Positions 25,824 through 35,357 of a stretch of 37,362 bases of DNA are shown here, piece after piece (positions within the stretch are counted from its first letter, which is position 1; each line of letters starts with the position of its first letter). Location: the NCBI GenBank assembly GCA_016745055.1, contig JADGDF010000023.1, positions 1 through 37,362 on the forward strand, written 5' to 3'. The stretch is from Thiotrichaceae bacterium. GTDB lineage: Bacteria; Pseudomonadota; Gammaproteobacteria; Beggiatoales; Beggiatoaceae. Made by a program: the position numbers and the translations under genes. Below the pieces are notes generated by a model. That model made no database searches, was not told where the DNA came from, and worked only from the letters and a program-made list of their open reading frames with translations.

Positions 25824-27932
25824 CTACTTAACTTCTGGACAGTATTCAGATAAAAAAGTTCTAAAGATTTTTGCAGGCATAGGCCTACCAAATAAAAAAC
25901 CTTGTGCGTAATCACAATGATGCCGTTTCAAAAATTCCCATTGATATTCAGTTTCAACGCCTTCTGCAACAACTGTCAATTTTAAATTATGGGCCATAGC
26001 AATAATTGCTGTGACTAAAGCATGGTCTTCAGTATCTTCTTCATGAATATCTTGTACAAACGATTGATCAATTTTCAGTATATCAATAGGAAAACGTTTT
26101 AAATAGCTGAGAGAAGAGTAACCTGTTCCAAAATCATCCACTGAAAGTTGAATCCCTAACGTTTTCAAAGCACATAAGGTTTCAATTGTTTCTTCTGCAT
26201 TAGGCATAATTAAACTTTCAGTAAGTTCTAGTTCTAAATGATGTGGGTCAATACCAATTTCACCCATAATACTTTCAATATTACTTAACAAATCTTCTTG
26301 AACAAATTGACGTGCAGATAAATTTACTGATACTTCTACTGCTGGATGACCATTTTGTTGCCAACTTAAACTTTCTTGGCAAGCGGTACGCAATACCCAT
26401 TCTCCAATTGGAATAATTAATCCCGTATCTTCTGCTACTGGAATAAATTGTCCTGGCGATACTAGGCTAAACTCAGGGCTTTGCCAACGGATTAAGGCTT
26501 CTGCTCCGACAATGCATTTAGAATTTACATCAAAACGTGGTTGATACCAGACTTCAAATTCATCATATTCCAATGCTTGACGTAATTTGTTTTCCATATT
26601 CAAACGAGTTGCTGTAGCTGCGGTTGCACCTGACGTATAAAAACGGTAATTATTTCGTCCTTGCTTTTTCGCCATATACATGCCTGCATCTGCATGTTTC
26701 ATCAAGCTTCCAACATCCTCACCATCCTTTGGATACAAGCTGATACCAATGCTTGGCGTAATGTACAGTTCTTGCAAATTAAATTTGAACGAATTGGTTA
26801 ATACCTTAATAATATGTTCCGCAACAATCCCTGCATTCACCGAATCCTTAATATCACGTAGTAATAAAGTAAATTCATCTCCCCCTAATCTTGCTACCAT
26901 ATCTGTTGGTTGCCGAGTACATGCCAATAAACGTTTTGCTACTTCCTGCAACAACAAATCTCCGACGGCATGACCTAAAGTATCATTAATATATTTAAAG
27001 CGATCCAGATCAATAAACAGCACGGCTAACATTTCCCGATGCTGAGAAGCATGTTCAATTGTTTGTTCAACTCGCTTAATAAATAAGGCGCGGTTTGGCA
27101 AATTTGTCAATGCATCATGATATGCCTGGTAACGCAACTGCAAATTCAATTTTTTTAATTCGGCTGTTCGTTCAGCGACCACTTTTTCTAAATGTTCTCG
27201 ATGTTGGGCAAGTTGTTCGTCTCTTTCTTCAATTGCACCCAACATATCATTAAACCCTCTAAATAATACCCCTAATTCGTCTTTACGTTGTGAATTTAGG
27301 CGTAAACTATAATCCTTCTCTGTAGACACGCGATAAGCTATTTCTACCAAAGAAAGAATAGGATGTGTCACAATTCTTTGCAAACGGGCACTGAGTAAAA
27401 GTGCAATTAAAATAGCGACAAAAACAATAATAATTGCAATCGCAATATACCATCGGACACGCTCATGTAATTCACTATAATCCAAAATTAATACAATCGA
27501 ACCCACCTCATTACCTTCAGGCGAAACAAGAGGTTGAGAATATTGTAAAAATTGATGACTAGAAAAAAATTGATGTTGTTGGTAGTTTCCTAACAATACA
27601 GGCATGTCAGTCTCTTGGCGTAAATAAAAAGCAAATGGTTCAAATTCGTCCTTTGCGTACACCAATGCCAAAATCATTTTCTCATTTTGAGATAATGCTT
27701 TTAAAGTATCAGCAGCACTTTGGGCATCGTCAAAGTCTAAGGAAGGTAATACATTTTCAGCAATAACCCTCGTTTGAATAGCTAAATCGCTCCTAATTTT
27801 TGTTTGTAAATTAACCAAATCATTAATAATAAAAGCAGAACTGGATAACAACAACACAATCACGCTGACAAATAAAATTAAAATCATCAATTTATGACGA
27901 ATAGATAAATCTCGAAAATACTTAATTAACAT
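25824..27932 (-). CDS. CHASE8-HAMP-GGDEF-EAL protein (c-di-GMP turnover)
   Basis: 702 residues. TM1 is at about 14-37. A CHASE8-type periplasmic domain (about 38-158) contains AENVLPSLDFDDAQSAADTL. TM2 is at about 161-181, HAMP at about 182-235 and a coiled coil at about 236-262. The GGDEF domain has an intact catalytic motif (ARLGGDEF, 347-354), with FIDLDRFKYINDTLGHAVGD before it. The EAL domain has EAL at 478-480, the downstream ELELTES and DDFGTGYSSL, and late AEGVET, all looking intact. It could both make and degrade c-di-GMP. AAGGA lies six bases before the ATG in the 15-base gap after the YfiR-like gene. The pair resembles YfiR/YfiN (TpbB), where YfiR binds the periplasmic domain and represses it, but YfiN lacks EAL. 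Confidence 0.95.
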   Translation of the reverse strand: MLIKYFRDLSIRHKLMILILFVSVIVLLLSSSAFIINDLVNLQTKIRSDLAIQTRVIAENVLPSLDFDDAQSAADTLKALSQNEKMILALVYAKDEFEPFAFYLRQETDMPVLLGNYQQHQFFSSHQFLQYSQPLVSPEGNEVGSIVLILDYSELHERVRWYIAIAIIIVFVAILIALLLSARLQRIVTHPILSLVEIAYRVSTEKDYSLRLNSQRKDELGVLFRGFNDMLGAIEERDEQLAQHREHLEKVVAERTAELKKLNLQLRYQAYHDALTNLPNRALFIKRVEQTIEHASQHREMLAVLFIDLDRFKYINDTLGHAVGDLLLQEVAKRLLACTRQPTDMVARLGGDEFTLLLRDIKDSVNAGIVAEHIIKVLTNSFKFNLQELYITPSIGISLYPKDGEDVGSLMKHADAGMYMAKKQGRNNYRFYTSGATAATATRLNMENKLRQALEYDEFEVWYQPRFDVNSKCIVGAEALIRWQSPEFSLVSPGQFIPVAEDTGLIIPIGEWVLRTACQESLSWQQNGHPAVEVSVNLSARQFVQEDLLSNIESIMGEIGIDPHHLELELTESLIMPNAEETIETLCALKTLGIQLSVDDFGTGYSSLSYLKRFPIDILKIDQSFVQDIHEEDTEDHALVTAIIAMAHNLKLTVVAEGVETEYQWEFLKRHHCDYAQGFLFGRPMPAKIFRTFLSEYCPEVK

Positions 27933-27947
27933 TACAATTCCTTAATA

Positions 27948-28433
27948 TTAGCAAGAATTTGCTAACTTTAATAATTGTGCGGCAATCTTAAGCTTTGCAT
28001 TCTTTGCCGCTATTCGACTATAACGGAATCGAACCTTATTTTTTTCCAAAAAAAAACTAAAGATTGCGCCTTTTGCACTACATTTTTTATTATCACTGAT
28101 GGTTAATACATTTTTTTTTGCGCTAACGTTAGTTTGATTAACAAAAAGAATATTACAAGATGGAGATTGGCCTTTTTTAAACTTAAGTGGGCGGCCTAAT
28201 AATTTTTTACCTTTGGTACGTTTTGCAAGTTGTATTGCTAGACTTGCTTGACCAACGACACAAAACGTTAATGTTTTAATGTTTTTAGGCCAGCGTACAT
28301 ATTGAGCAAATTTAAAGATATATTCTGCCTTTTTATCAATATGTTTACCTTCAGCAAATGCTGGTGCAATGCTGTTTAATGCAAGAAACAGTATAAGCAA
28401 AAAACATACCTTGGTATAAAAGGCGAGGTGCAT
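27948..28433 (-). CDS. YfiR-family (DUF4154) periplasmic regulator
   Basis: About 161 residues from ATG 28433, which has AAAGGA six bases upstream. The frame is also open from 28463. The signal peptide ends near AFA. The mature domain follows the YfiR pattern: KAEYIFKFAQYVRWP, TFCVVGQASLAIQL, KLLGRPLKFKKG, CNILFVNQ, VLTISDNKKCSAKGAIFSFFLEKNKVRFRYS and AKLKIAAQLLKLA. YfiR is a periplasmic repressor of the diguanylate cyclase YfiN. Its target here is very likely the CHASE8 protein encoded 15 bases downstream. The outer-membrane partner YfiB of the classical three-gene system is absent. Confidence 0.85.
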   Translation of the reverse strand: MHLAFYTKVCFLLILFLALNSIAPAFAEGKHIDKKAEYIFKFAQYVRWPKNIKTLTFCVVGQASLAIQLAKRTKGKKLLGRPLKFKKGQSPSCNILFVNQTNVSAKKNVLTISDNKKCSAKGAIFSFFLEKNKVRFRYSRIAAKNAKLKIAAQLLKLANSC

Positions 28434-29079
28434 TTTGAATCCTTTTGAAGTATGTTTTGTCAATGCACGGCAATAATCAAGCCTATCACCCCTTTACATT
28501 GACAGTGTAGTAATTTTGTTTATTCTAAAAGTAAAAATATGGCATTTTCTCAGTATTAAAAGTTTTTAAATAATTATTTTTTTATTAACGTTACCTATGT
28601 CAGTTTAATTTATTATGATGAATTACTGTTTTATATAAAAATAAAAGAATAAGTAATAGTATAAGAGAGAAAAACAGGTAATAGCAAAGGAAAGTATCTA
28701 CTTGACAAGTAGGTTAAGTACCCTAACTTCTCTCTTTTTATGGCTCAAAATACCCCTGAGAAAGAAGATGAGAGTCAAAAATACTGGTATGGATTTTATC
28801 CAGTGTTAGAGTGCTTTTGTTTGGTTTGTTATACTCTACTAGTTATATAACAGTAGGCCTAAAAACATTATCTAACATATAGTAAGTTATGTAATACAAT
28901 AGGGTTATCAAATTTGTTATAGGGCTGCATAAGTCATATATCAAAGGCATACTTCTGCTAGCGAAAAAGAGCTTAAATCAAATAAATGCTAAATTTTTGG
29001 ATATTGAAACGATTGACTTGATGTTAGAACGTTAACGTAGTCTAGATTTCTATGTAAAACCTTCAAATAATTCTACTAT
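28434..29079. other. Long intergenic region with nothing firmly recognised
   Basis: About 640 bp, AT-rich. It holds a 15-base palindrome CTACTTG-A-CAAGTAG (28698-28712). It also holds a 36-codon frame at 28740-28850 (MAQNTPEKEDESQKYWYGF...), which has no ribosome binding site and is not called. A 45-codon open stretch ending at about 29035 has no start codon. Confidence 0.4.
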
Positions 29080-30252
29080 CTATTCTCCATCAATTCCTTG
29101 AATAGGTTTAATACTATTCCACTGTTTACAGCTAGGGCATTGCCAATGTAAGCTTTTACCTGTAAAACCACATTGTTTGCATTGATAAATGGGTTTATTT
29201 TTCAATAATTGGTTAAACACTGCTTTTAACAAAAATAAATGGGTTTGAAATGCATTTTCCTCTGTCAAACTCAACTCAATAAGGTAGTTAATACCTCGGA
29301 TTGAAGGATTTTTGTGCAGCTCTTGGGTCAAAAAAGTTGTTGCTGCTTGTATTCCGTATTTGCCAGATAAACATTCAGCCAGCGCTAACATGGGGCTGAT
29401 TCCTCCATATTTGTCAAACAGGTGCTGCAAATAAGTTATTAATTCATCTTCTTGAGCTAATGACATATAGCATGTTTTCAGCGGTTCAATAATTTCGGGC
29501 AAATAACTCGTATCCTGATATTCTACCTTCTTTAATGCATTAATTGCCTGTTGGTGATTACCCTGTGTTAAAGCTAATTGAGACTGTAACAGACTGGCTC
29601 GGACACAATTACTATCAATACTTAATGCCAGCTGAATAGCTTCATAATCAGCACCTGCTTGTTTATTCAGAGCTGTTAACTCGCAATAATATTGTGCAAT
29701 TACGTGGTTAAGTGGTTCATCTGAAATATTGGCTAGTTCTTTAGCCATTTGAATGGCTTTTTCCCAATCATGTTCTTGTTGGTAAATGTCTAATAGTTGG
29801 TGATACGCATGAACATTATGCTCTCGGGATTGAGTTAATTGGCCAAATAAATCTTCTGCCCGATCTAATAAGCCTGCACGACGATAATCTTGTGCTAATT
29901 CCCATAGTGCTAAATCCCGTTGCTGCGGGCTAAGTGCTGAATGAGTTAATAAGTTTTTGTGAATTTGGGTAGCGCGATTGACTTCACCTTGCCGTCGAAA
30001 TAAACCGCCGAGCGTTAGGTGCATTTCAATAGCGTCACTGTCTATTTCTTTTTCATTAATATCAATAAATTTACTAAAAATATCAACCGCTTTTTCTGGT
30101 TGCTCATTTAATAAATAGTTGAGACCTTTAAAATAGTCTGCGGGTAAATGTTGTTGTTGATTTTTTTCTTGTTGTACTAATAAGCTATGGCGAGCTGCAA
30201 ACCAACCAGATATTGCGGCAATGGGTAATAGTAACCATAATATTTCAAGCAT
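29080..30252 (-). CDS. lapB: Lipopolysaccharide assembly protein B
   Basis: 390 residues. A single N-terminal membrane anchor (about 3-18, opening MLEILWLLLPIAAISGWF) is followed by a long tetratricopeptide array (about 38-340). A C-terminal rubredoxin-like zinc knuckle has CKQCG and CPSC pairs about 17 residues apart. LapB (YciM) sits in the inner membrane, coordinates LPS assembly and regulates FtsH proteolysis of LpxC. Length equals that of E. coli LapB (389). It follows lapA by 14 bases, as in E. coli, in a minus-strand set with ihfB and rpsA. Confidence 0.95.
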   Translation of the reverse strand: MLEILWLLLPIAAISGWFAARHSLLVQQEKNQQQHLPADYFKGLNYLLNEQPEKAVDIFSKFIDINEKEIDSDAIEMHLTLGGLFRRQGEVNRATQIHKNLLTHSALSPQQRDLALWELAQDYRRAGLLDRAEDLFGQLTQSREHNVHAYHQLLDIYQQEHDWEKAIQMAKELANISDEPLNHVIAQYYCELTALNKQAGADYEAIQLALSIDSNCVRASLLQSQLALTQGNHQQAINALKKVEYQDTSYLPEIIEPLKTCYMSLAQEDELITYLQHLFDKYGGISPMLALAECLSGKYGIQAATTFLTQELHKNPSIRGINYLIELSLTEENAFQTHLFLLKAVFNQLLKNKPIYQCKQCGFTGKSLHWQCPSCKQWNSIKPIQGIDGE

Positions 30253-30266
30253 ATTAATAACATATC

Positions 30267-30551
30267 CTATTTGGAATAATTAAGCAAATTTTCAATTTCC
30301 TTTAATGCCTGTTTATGTAAATTTCGTAATTGTCGATTATTAGAACGCAAGTGCCACACCCAGGTTAGGTTGAATAAGATACCCAGTATAGCACCAATAA
30401 AAATAGCTGTTACGAGCAAAAATACTAAATTCGTTTCAATTGTACCCATGTAATAATATAGTGTAACAGTTGATTCAATATTGGGAATTACAAATATTGC
30501 CACACCAACAAAAAGTAAAAAAGCTAAAATCCAAATGATAATTTTTAACAT
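30267..30551 (-). CDS. lapA: Lipopolysaccharide assembly protein A domain protein (DUF1049)
   Basis: A 94-residue inner-membrane protein. Two membrane helices (about 2-23 and 40-63) are separated by the typical beta-like NIESTVTLYYYMGTIETNL. A short coiled coil RSNNRQLRNLHKQALKEIENL follows in the cytoplasm. This is the DUF1049/LapA layout; LapA works with LapB at the membrane in LPS assembly. The neighbour lapB 14 bases downstream confirms the call. The ribosome binding site is weak (GAAG). Confidence 0.9.
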   Translation of the reverse strand: MLKIIIWILAFLLFVGVAIFVIPNIESTVTLYYYMGTIETNLVFLLVTAIFIGAILGILFNLTWVWHLRSNNRQLRNLHKQALKEIENLLNYSK

Positions 30552-30927
30552 TGCTTCAATATTTTGATTATGTTTTTTTTAGATGTAAAGTATATAACAG
30601 GCTGTGAATTTGTAGAGAAAAATTGGAGCTAAAAAGCACAGAAATTATTTATGCAAGATAGGAAAAATGAATTAAAAATACCAGCCTTGAGAAAAAGACT
30701 TGTTGGGAAAGAAAAAGGAGGCGCGAATCTAAATCGACACAACCTCTCATAAAACTATTAAATTATTTAAGATTTTTAGAGAAATTCTTTTTTTACTCAC
30801 TTTCACTTTTGTATATAACAAGTTAAGTACAATTCCTAGTATCAAGTGCCTAAATTAGACTATACAACTTAAATTTAGGGAGTCTACAGAACTAGATACT
30901 AGGATAAATTCCATAACAGCTTAACTT
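30552..30927. other. Intergenic region with nested inverted repeats
   Basis: About 375 bp separating ihfB from lapA. No gene seen. The main content is the two-level inverted repeat at 30835-30903, just after the ihfB stop. A lapA-lapB promoter is expected in the left part. Confidence 0.5.
30835..30903. repeat. Nested inverted repeat downstream of ihfB
   Basis: The outer arms CCTAGTATC (30835-30843) and GATACTAGG (30895-30903) are perfect over 9 bp. The inner arms CCTAAATT (30849-30856) and AATTTAGG (30872-30879) are perfect over 8 bp. It could act as the ihfB terminator or be a small mobile palindrome. Confidence 0.6.
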
Positions 30928-31209
30928 TTATGTCAGATTAACACGATCGCGTAATTCTTTGCCAGGTTTAAAATAAGGTACATATTTTTCTGGCAACTCT
31001 ACTTTTTCTCCAGTTTTGGGGTTACGTCCTGTACGTGCAGGCCGGTGATGTAAACAAAAACTCCCAAAACCACGGATTTCAATCCGTTCATTATTTTCTA
31101 AAGATTCAACCATATGTTCTAGCATGGTTTTAACTGCAATATCGATGTCTTTGAGAGCTAATTGTGTTTGTTTTTGCGCAATAGCTTCGATCAATTCAGA
31201 TTTTGTCAT
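30928..31209 (-). CDS. ihfB: Integration host factor subunit beta
   Basis: A 93-residue DNA-bending protein of the HU/IHF family. It pairs with IhfA to bend specific sites in transcription, replication and recombination. The start at ATG 31209 ([11 protein letters not shown]) aligns with the E. coli protein. The ATG at 31221 adds MDAA, and neither has a strong ribosome binding site. Signature parts are [40 protein letters not shown] with the intercalating proline of the beta arm, and [16 protein letters not shown]. It lies about 220 bases downstream of rpsA, the common gammaproteobacterial order. Confidence 0.96.
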   Translation of the reverse strand: MTKSELIEAIAQKQTQLALKDIDIAVKTMLEHMVESLENNERIEIRGFGSFCLHHRPARTGRNPKTGEKVELPEKYVPYFKPGKELRDRVNLT

Positions 31210-31402
31210 TGCTGCATCCATTATTTTGCTGAGTTAAAAGCGACAAAGATAAATTGTTAAATAGTGTATTTGGCAAGTCAATAATAACCTCACCAAATTT
31301 TACAGCATCAGCTTACAATTAAAACAATAACAATTGATTATATAATTTAGATAATTTTGAAATAAATTATCCAAATTATAGTTTGATAAGCTTTAGATTT
31401 TG

Positions 31403-31435
31403 AAAAATGCTTGGCTAATCAAAAAATTAAGCATT
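31403..31435 (-). terminator. Possible rpsA terminator or attenuator
   Basis: On the minus strand AATGCTT (31435-31429) pairs with AAGCATT (31412-31406), followed by a short T-run. The first arm overlaps the last rpsA codons. The stem is only 7 bp, so any termination is probably partial, which would let ihfB be read from the rpsA promoter. Confidence 0.35.
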
Positions 31436-33136
31436 GGCTACTTGTGATTCTTCTTTTTCATCATCTTCAGTTGCTTCCATCTGCTCTTTGACCATGTCAC
31501 CCAATGTTAGATTAACACCTTCTTGAGAGGCATTATATTCTTCCATGGCGACCACGTCTTCATCGCTTTCTTTCGCCTTAACTGATAAGGTGATGACACG
31601 TTTTTTTCTATCAACGCCAATAAATTTGGCTTCAATTTCTTCGCCTTCTTTCAAGACCATACGGGCATCTTCAACCCGATCCATTGCTAGTTCTGAAGCA
31701 CGTAAATACCCTTCAACGCCTTCTGCTAACAGAATAACAGCACCTTTAGCATCAAGTTCACCGATGGTACCTTTAACAATTGCCCCCTTAGGTATTTCTG
31801 CAACATAATTAGAAAATGGGTCTTTATCTAACTGTTTGACGCCTAAGGAAATTCTTTCTCTTTCAGGATCAACAGCTAATACGACGGTTTCGATTTCATC
31901 GCCTTTCTTGTATTTATGAACGGCTTCTTCACCTGTTTCATTCCAGGAAAGATCAGATAAATGGACTAATCCGTCAATACCGCCTTCTAATCCAACAAAC
32001 ACACCAAAGTCAGTGATGGATTTAATGTATCCAACGACTTTATCGCCTTTATTATGGGTGGTTGCAAAAGCATCCCAAGGATTGTCTTTACACTGTTTAA
32101 TACCCAAAGAAATACGACGGCGTTCTTCGTCAATGTCAAGGACTTCAACTTCGACTTCATCACCCACTTGAACGACTTTAGAAGGATGAATATTTTTATT
32201 AGTCCAATCCATTTCTGAGACATGGACCAAACCTTCAACCCCTTCCTGAATTTCAACAAAGCAACCATAATCTGCCAAATTGGTCACTTTACCAACTAAA
32301 CGGGTATTTTCAGGATAACGGCGAGCAATATCTATCCATGGGTCTTCACCCATTTGCTTCAAGCCTAAAGATACACGGGTGCGTTCACGATCAAATTTGA
32401 GCACTTTGACATCAATTTCATCGCCAACTTGAACAATTTCACTTGGATGTCTGACACGTTTCCAAGCCATATCTGTAATATGGAGTAAACCATCAACCCC
32501 GCCCAAATCCACAAAAGCACCGTAATCGGTTAAATTCTTTACAACACCACGCAAAGTCATACCTTCTTGCATAGAAGAGAGTAATGCTTCTCTTTCGGCC
32601 GTATTTTCTTTTTCCACGACGGCACGACGAGACACGACCACATTGTTTCTGCGTTTATCTAGTTTAATGACTTTAAAATCGAGGGGTTTCCCTTCTAAAT
32701 AGGAAGTGTCTCGGACGGGGCGTACATCGACGAGTGAACCTGGTAAAAAGGCTCGAATATCGTTAACACTGACTGTAAAGCCGCCTTTGACTTTATCTGT
32801 AATGATGCCAGTGATAGTTTCACCACTGTCGTAAGCACCTTCTAAATCTTTCCATGCGGCTGCGCGTTTAGCCTTTTCTCGAGATAAGCGCGTTTCACCA
32901 AATCCATCTTCTACTGTATCTAAGGCGACTTCGACTTCATCACCAACAGAGACTTCTAACTCTCCATTTTCATTATAAAACTGTTCAACTGGAATGACGC
33001 CCTCTGACTTCAGGCCTGCATTCACAATTACCATATCTTGACGTATATCAACAACAATACCCATGACAATATTGCCAGGGACCATCATTTTTTCTGCTTG
33101 ACTTTGCTCAAATAATTCCGCGAAACTTTCGGTCAT
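31427..33136 (-). CDS. rpsA: 30S ribosomal protein S1
   Basis: About 569 residues, with six S1 RNA-binding domains in tandem. Repeats such as [40 protein letters not shown] and [20 protein letters not shown] each start a barrel. S1 recruits mRNA to the 30S subunit. The start is taken at ATG 33136 ([13 protein letters not shown]), which aligns with E. coli S1; AGGGG lies seven bases upstream. The frame is open from 33160. The C-terminus is acidic and disordered ([16 protein letters not shown]). Codon use is more regular and GC-richer than in the neighbours, as expected for a highly expressed gene. Confidence 0.97.
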   Translation of the reverse strand: MTESFAELFEQSQAEKMMVPGNIVMGIVVDIRQDMVIVNAGLKSEGVIPVEQFYNENGELEVSVGDEVEVALDTVEDGFGETRLSREKAKRAAAWKDLEGAYDSGETITGIITDKVKGGFTVSVNDIRAFLPGSLVDVRPVRDTSYLEGKPLDFKVIKLDKRRNNVVVSRRAVVEKENTAEREALLSSMQEGMTLRGVVKNLTDYGAFVDLGGVDGLLHITDMAWKRVRHPSEIVQVGDEIDVKVLKFDRERTRVSLGLKQMGEDPWIDIARRYPENTRLVGKVTNLADYGCFVEIQEGVEGLVHVSEMDWTNKNIHPSKVVQVGDEVEVEVLDIDEERRRISLGIKQCKDNPWDAFATTHNKGDKVVGYIKSITDFGVFVGLEGGIDGLVHLSDLSWNETGEEAVHKYKKGDEIETVVLAVDPERERISLGVKQLDKDPFSNYVAEIPKGAIVKGTIGELDAKGAVILLAEGVEGYLRASELAMDRVEDARMVLKEGEEIEAKFIGVDRKKRVITLSVKAKESDEDVVAMEEYNASQEGVNLTLGDMVKEQMEATEDDEKEESQVANA

Positions 33137-33711
33137 TCCAAACCCCTGCCCTTTGGCCAACTGCGCATATTTTAGAGAAGAAACAAAGGGACTAACTAGA
33201 TGTGTTGACTGTGTTTTGGCGACACAGGTTGGTTATTTTACATTGCTTTAAAATTTAAGTTGTGAGGCAAACTTGTCTTAAAGCACCTTTTTACTAAAAT
33301 TTATTTAAAAAAGTTTTCAAATTACTTAAAAATACCATTAACTTTGGTTAAGTAGGGCGATTGTAGTGAGCACAATCACACATTGGCTATCTTATTGATT
33401 TTAAGATTTAAAATTTTAACACTAATGTTATGTTGTTTCAACTATTTAGCAACCTTGCAATGAGAATAATTGTATTAAAAACAGGTTGACAAAGGTATTT
33501 AAAAGTGAAATTAACGATTAAATTTGATTTTAAACATTCCACAAACTTAATATTTTTTAAAGTAAAGAATATCAAATTTACATTCTGATATTTTATTTGC
33601 ACTACTTCTATTTAGGACAATTTACAAAAAAAATATTTTGATATTTGCAAAAGCTAATTGCTTAAGCAATAATGTACTTAAACTTCTATTAAATTATATT
33701 CAGAGGGTTCT
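33137..33711. other. Divergent promoter region between rpsA and the ATPase-like gene
   Basis: About 575 bp of AT-rich DNA. It should hold the strong rpsA promoter and leader. The only structure noted is CTGTGT-TTTGGCG-ACACAG near 33209-33227, in the rpsA leader. No gene seen. Confidence 0.45.
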
Positions 33712-34512
33712 ATGCTCATAGAAGCCATTATCTTTGGTGGGACACTGTATTCAAGCTTCAAAATTGCAAAAGCAACTGGCAATGCAAGTACCTTTCATAA
33801 ACCACCTACTTTAAAACATAGACAACAAGACAAAGTTGAAAATACTCAAAATAAGCTAACATTACAAGCTAATTTTAGTATAGCAGCACTTGCTTTTGCC
33901 ACGATGGGACTTTTTTATGCGCCTTTGGGTTTCTTAAGTATCCCTTTTATTGTGGGAGCAAGTTTAGATGTCCATCAAACCACTTATGATTCATTGAGAA
34001 AAAGACAAATTGGGTTAAATGGATTTATGAGCCTAACCATTATTGTCACTGTTTTATTTGATAACTTTTTCCTCGCAAGCTTTTTTGTTTGGTTTATTAA
34101 TTGGACAACAAGATTTTCTACTCATATATTGCAAGGTTTTCGCTTAGATGTCATTGATAGTTTTGCACAACAATTTAGTTTTGTCTGGGTTTTTGCAGAT
34201 GGGGTAGAAATCAAAACTCATTTTGACAAATTAAAAGTTGGAGACCTGATAGTTATTCGTGAAGGGGAAATTGTGCCAGTAGATGGGTACATTGTTAAAG
34301 GCACAGCCACCCTTGACCAACATATTATGGCAGGTAACAATAAATCAGTTGAAAAAGGGCCTGGTGAAAAAGTATTTAGCGCCAGCATGGTAACTTCAGG
34401 CAAACTTTATGTGCGCATTGATAGAATCGGAGAAGAGAGTTCAATTGTTGCCGTTATCTCTAATATGCTCAACACCGAAAATAACTCTTTTGTCAATGGC
34501 ATGACCTTTTAA
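33712..34512 (+). CDS. Truncated P-type ATPase homologue: membrane helices plus actuator domain only
   Basis: 266 residues. Predicted helices lie near 50-72 and 73-85 and a longer pair at 101-135. About 150-245 reads as the actuator domain of heavy-metal P-type ATPases: KLKVGDLIVIREGEIVPVDG, then GTATLDQHIMAGNNKSVEKGPGEKVFSASMVTSGKLYVRI. Two things are missing. The dephosphorylation motif TGES is AGNN (from 207), so the catalytic Glu is lost. The whole phosphorylation/nucleotide part with DKTGT is absent, since the frame ends at 34512. Ion pumping is not possible. It may be a decayed pump or a repurposed regulator. AGAGGG lies five bases before the ATG. It is followed after ten bases by a DUF5989 gene. 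Confidence 0.8.
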   Translation: MLIEAIIFGGTLYSSFKIAKATGNASTFHKPPTLKHRQQDKVENTQNKLTLQANFSIAALAFATMGLFYAPLGFLSIPFIVGASLDVHQTTYDSLRKRQIGLNGFMSLTIIVTVLFDNFFLASFFVWFINWTTRFSTHILQGFRLDVIDSFAQQFSFVWVFADGVEIKTHFDKLKVGDLIVIREGEIVPVDGYIVKGTATLDQHIMAGNNKSVEKGPGEKVFSASMVTSGKLYVRIDRIGEESSIVAVISNMLNTENNSFVNGMTF

Positions 34513-34522
34513 GGATAGAATC

Positions 34523-34675
34523 ATGGGTGAATTGCTATCAGATTTATGGGTATTTATGAAAGTGCGGAAGAAATTTTGGTTACTGCCCATCATTATCGTA
34601 TTACTTTTTGTTGGTGGTTTACTGGTATTTGCAGAAGGTTCTGCAATAGCCCCATTTATCTACACTTTGTTTTAG
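34523..34675 (+). CDS. DUF5989-family small membrane protein (50 residues)
   Basis: A 50-residue protein with the DUF5989 layout. The N-terminal amphipathic segment is ELLSDLWVFMKVRKKFWLLP. One membrane helix (about 20-38, IIIVLLFVGGLLVFA) follows, then EGSAIAPFIYTLF at the end. AAGGA lies eight bases before the ATG. The next gene, mobA, starts one base after its stop, so all three genes from 33712 are likely co-transcribed. The role of the family is unknown; members are often found beside unrelated membrane or biosynthetic genes. Confidence 0.8.
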   Translation: MGELLSDLWVFMKVRKKFWLLPIIIVLLFVGGLLVFAEGSAIAPFIYTLF

Positions 34676-34676
34676 C

Positions 34677-35288
34677 ATGGATAGAAGATGGCTTACAGGT
34701 GTGGTATTGGCAGGTGGTCAAGCGAAGCGCATGGGAGGCATAGATAAGGGGTTACTAAAACTACAAGGACATCATTTAGTTGAATATGTACTGACAGCTT
34801 TACGTCCCCAAGTTGAACATCTATTAATTAGTGCAAACCGTCATTTAGATGTATATGCTGAATTGGGACAATGTGAAGTTGTCCCCGATACTATAGAAAA
34901 TTATGCAGGGCCACTTGCAGGCATGGCTGCTAGTTTGAAAACCATTAATACACCCTACACTTTGTTTGTTCCCTGCGATACACCTTTACTAAATGAGAAT
35001 TTAATCATTCGTTTATTTCAAGCATTAAATAATAAACAAACAGAAATTGTTTTTGCCCATGATGGACAAAGATCGCAGTATCTGTTTACTGTGCTGAAAA
35101 CAGAGCTATTAGAAAATTTATTAGCATTTTTACAATCAGGCCAGCGTAAAGTAGGACTGTGGTATGAAAAAAATAATGCCTATTCGGTTGATTGTGCCGA
35201 TATTGCCCATAGTTTCTTAAATATTAATGCACCTGAAGATTATCAACAACTAGAAAAACTAATTGTAGATAAACAATTAAAGCTATGA
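34677..35288 (+). CDS. mobA: Molybdenum cofactor guanylyltransferase
   Basis: A 203-residue nucleotidyltransferase that attaches GMP from GTP to molybdopterin-Mo, forming the bis-MGD cofactor used by DMSO-reductase-family enzymes such as nitrate reductases. The N-terminal signature TGVVLAGGQAKRMGGIDKGLLKL is the nucleotide-binding loop. Further family parts are VPDTIENYAGPLAGMAASL, the metal-binding VPCDTPLL, SQYLFTVLKTELLENLLAFL and the C-terminal INAPEDYQQLE. Its presence implies molybdoenzymes elsewhere in the genome. It overlaps closely with DUF5989 (one-base gap), so it is probably translated by coupling. Confidence 0.95.
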   Translation: MDRRWLTGVVLAGGQAKRMGGIDKGLLKLQGHHLVEYVLTALRPQVEHLLISANRHLDVYAELGQCEVVPDTIENYAGPLAGMAASLKTINTPYTLFVPCDTPLLNENLIIRLFQALNNKQTEIVFAHDGQRSQYLFTVLKTELLENLLAFLQSGQRKVGLWYEKNNAYSVDCADIAHSFLNINAPEDYQQLEKLIVDKQLKL

Positions 35289-35357
35289 AAATTTAAAATT
35301 TTCCACAACCTTCTTCACACCAATATTTTTAATCAAAACCGTAGCGAGCTAAAGACG

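Noticed and set aside
28740-28850. 36-codon small protein candidate MAQNTPEKEDESQK...
   Set aside because: A pyrimidine-rich stretch, not a ribosome binding site, precedes the ATG, and nothing about its family can be said.
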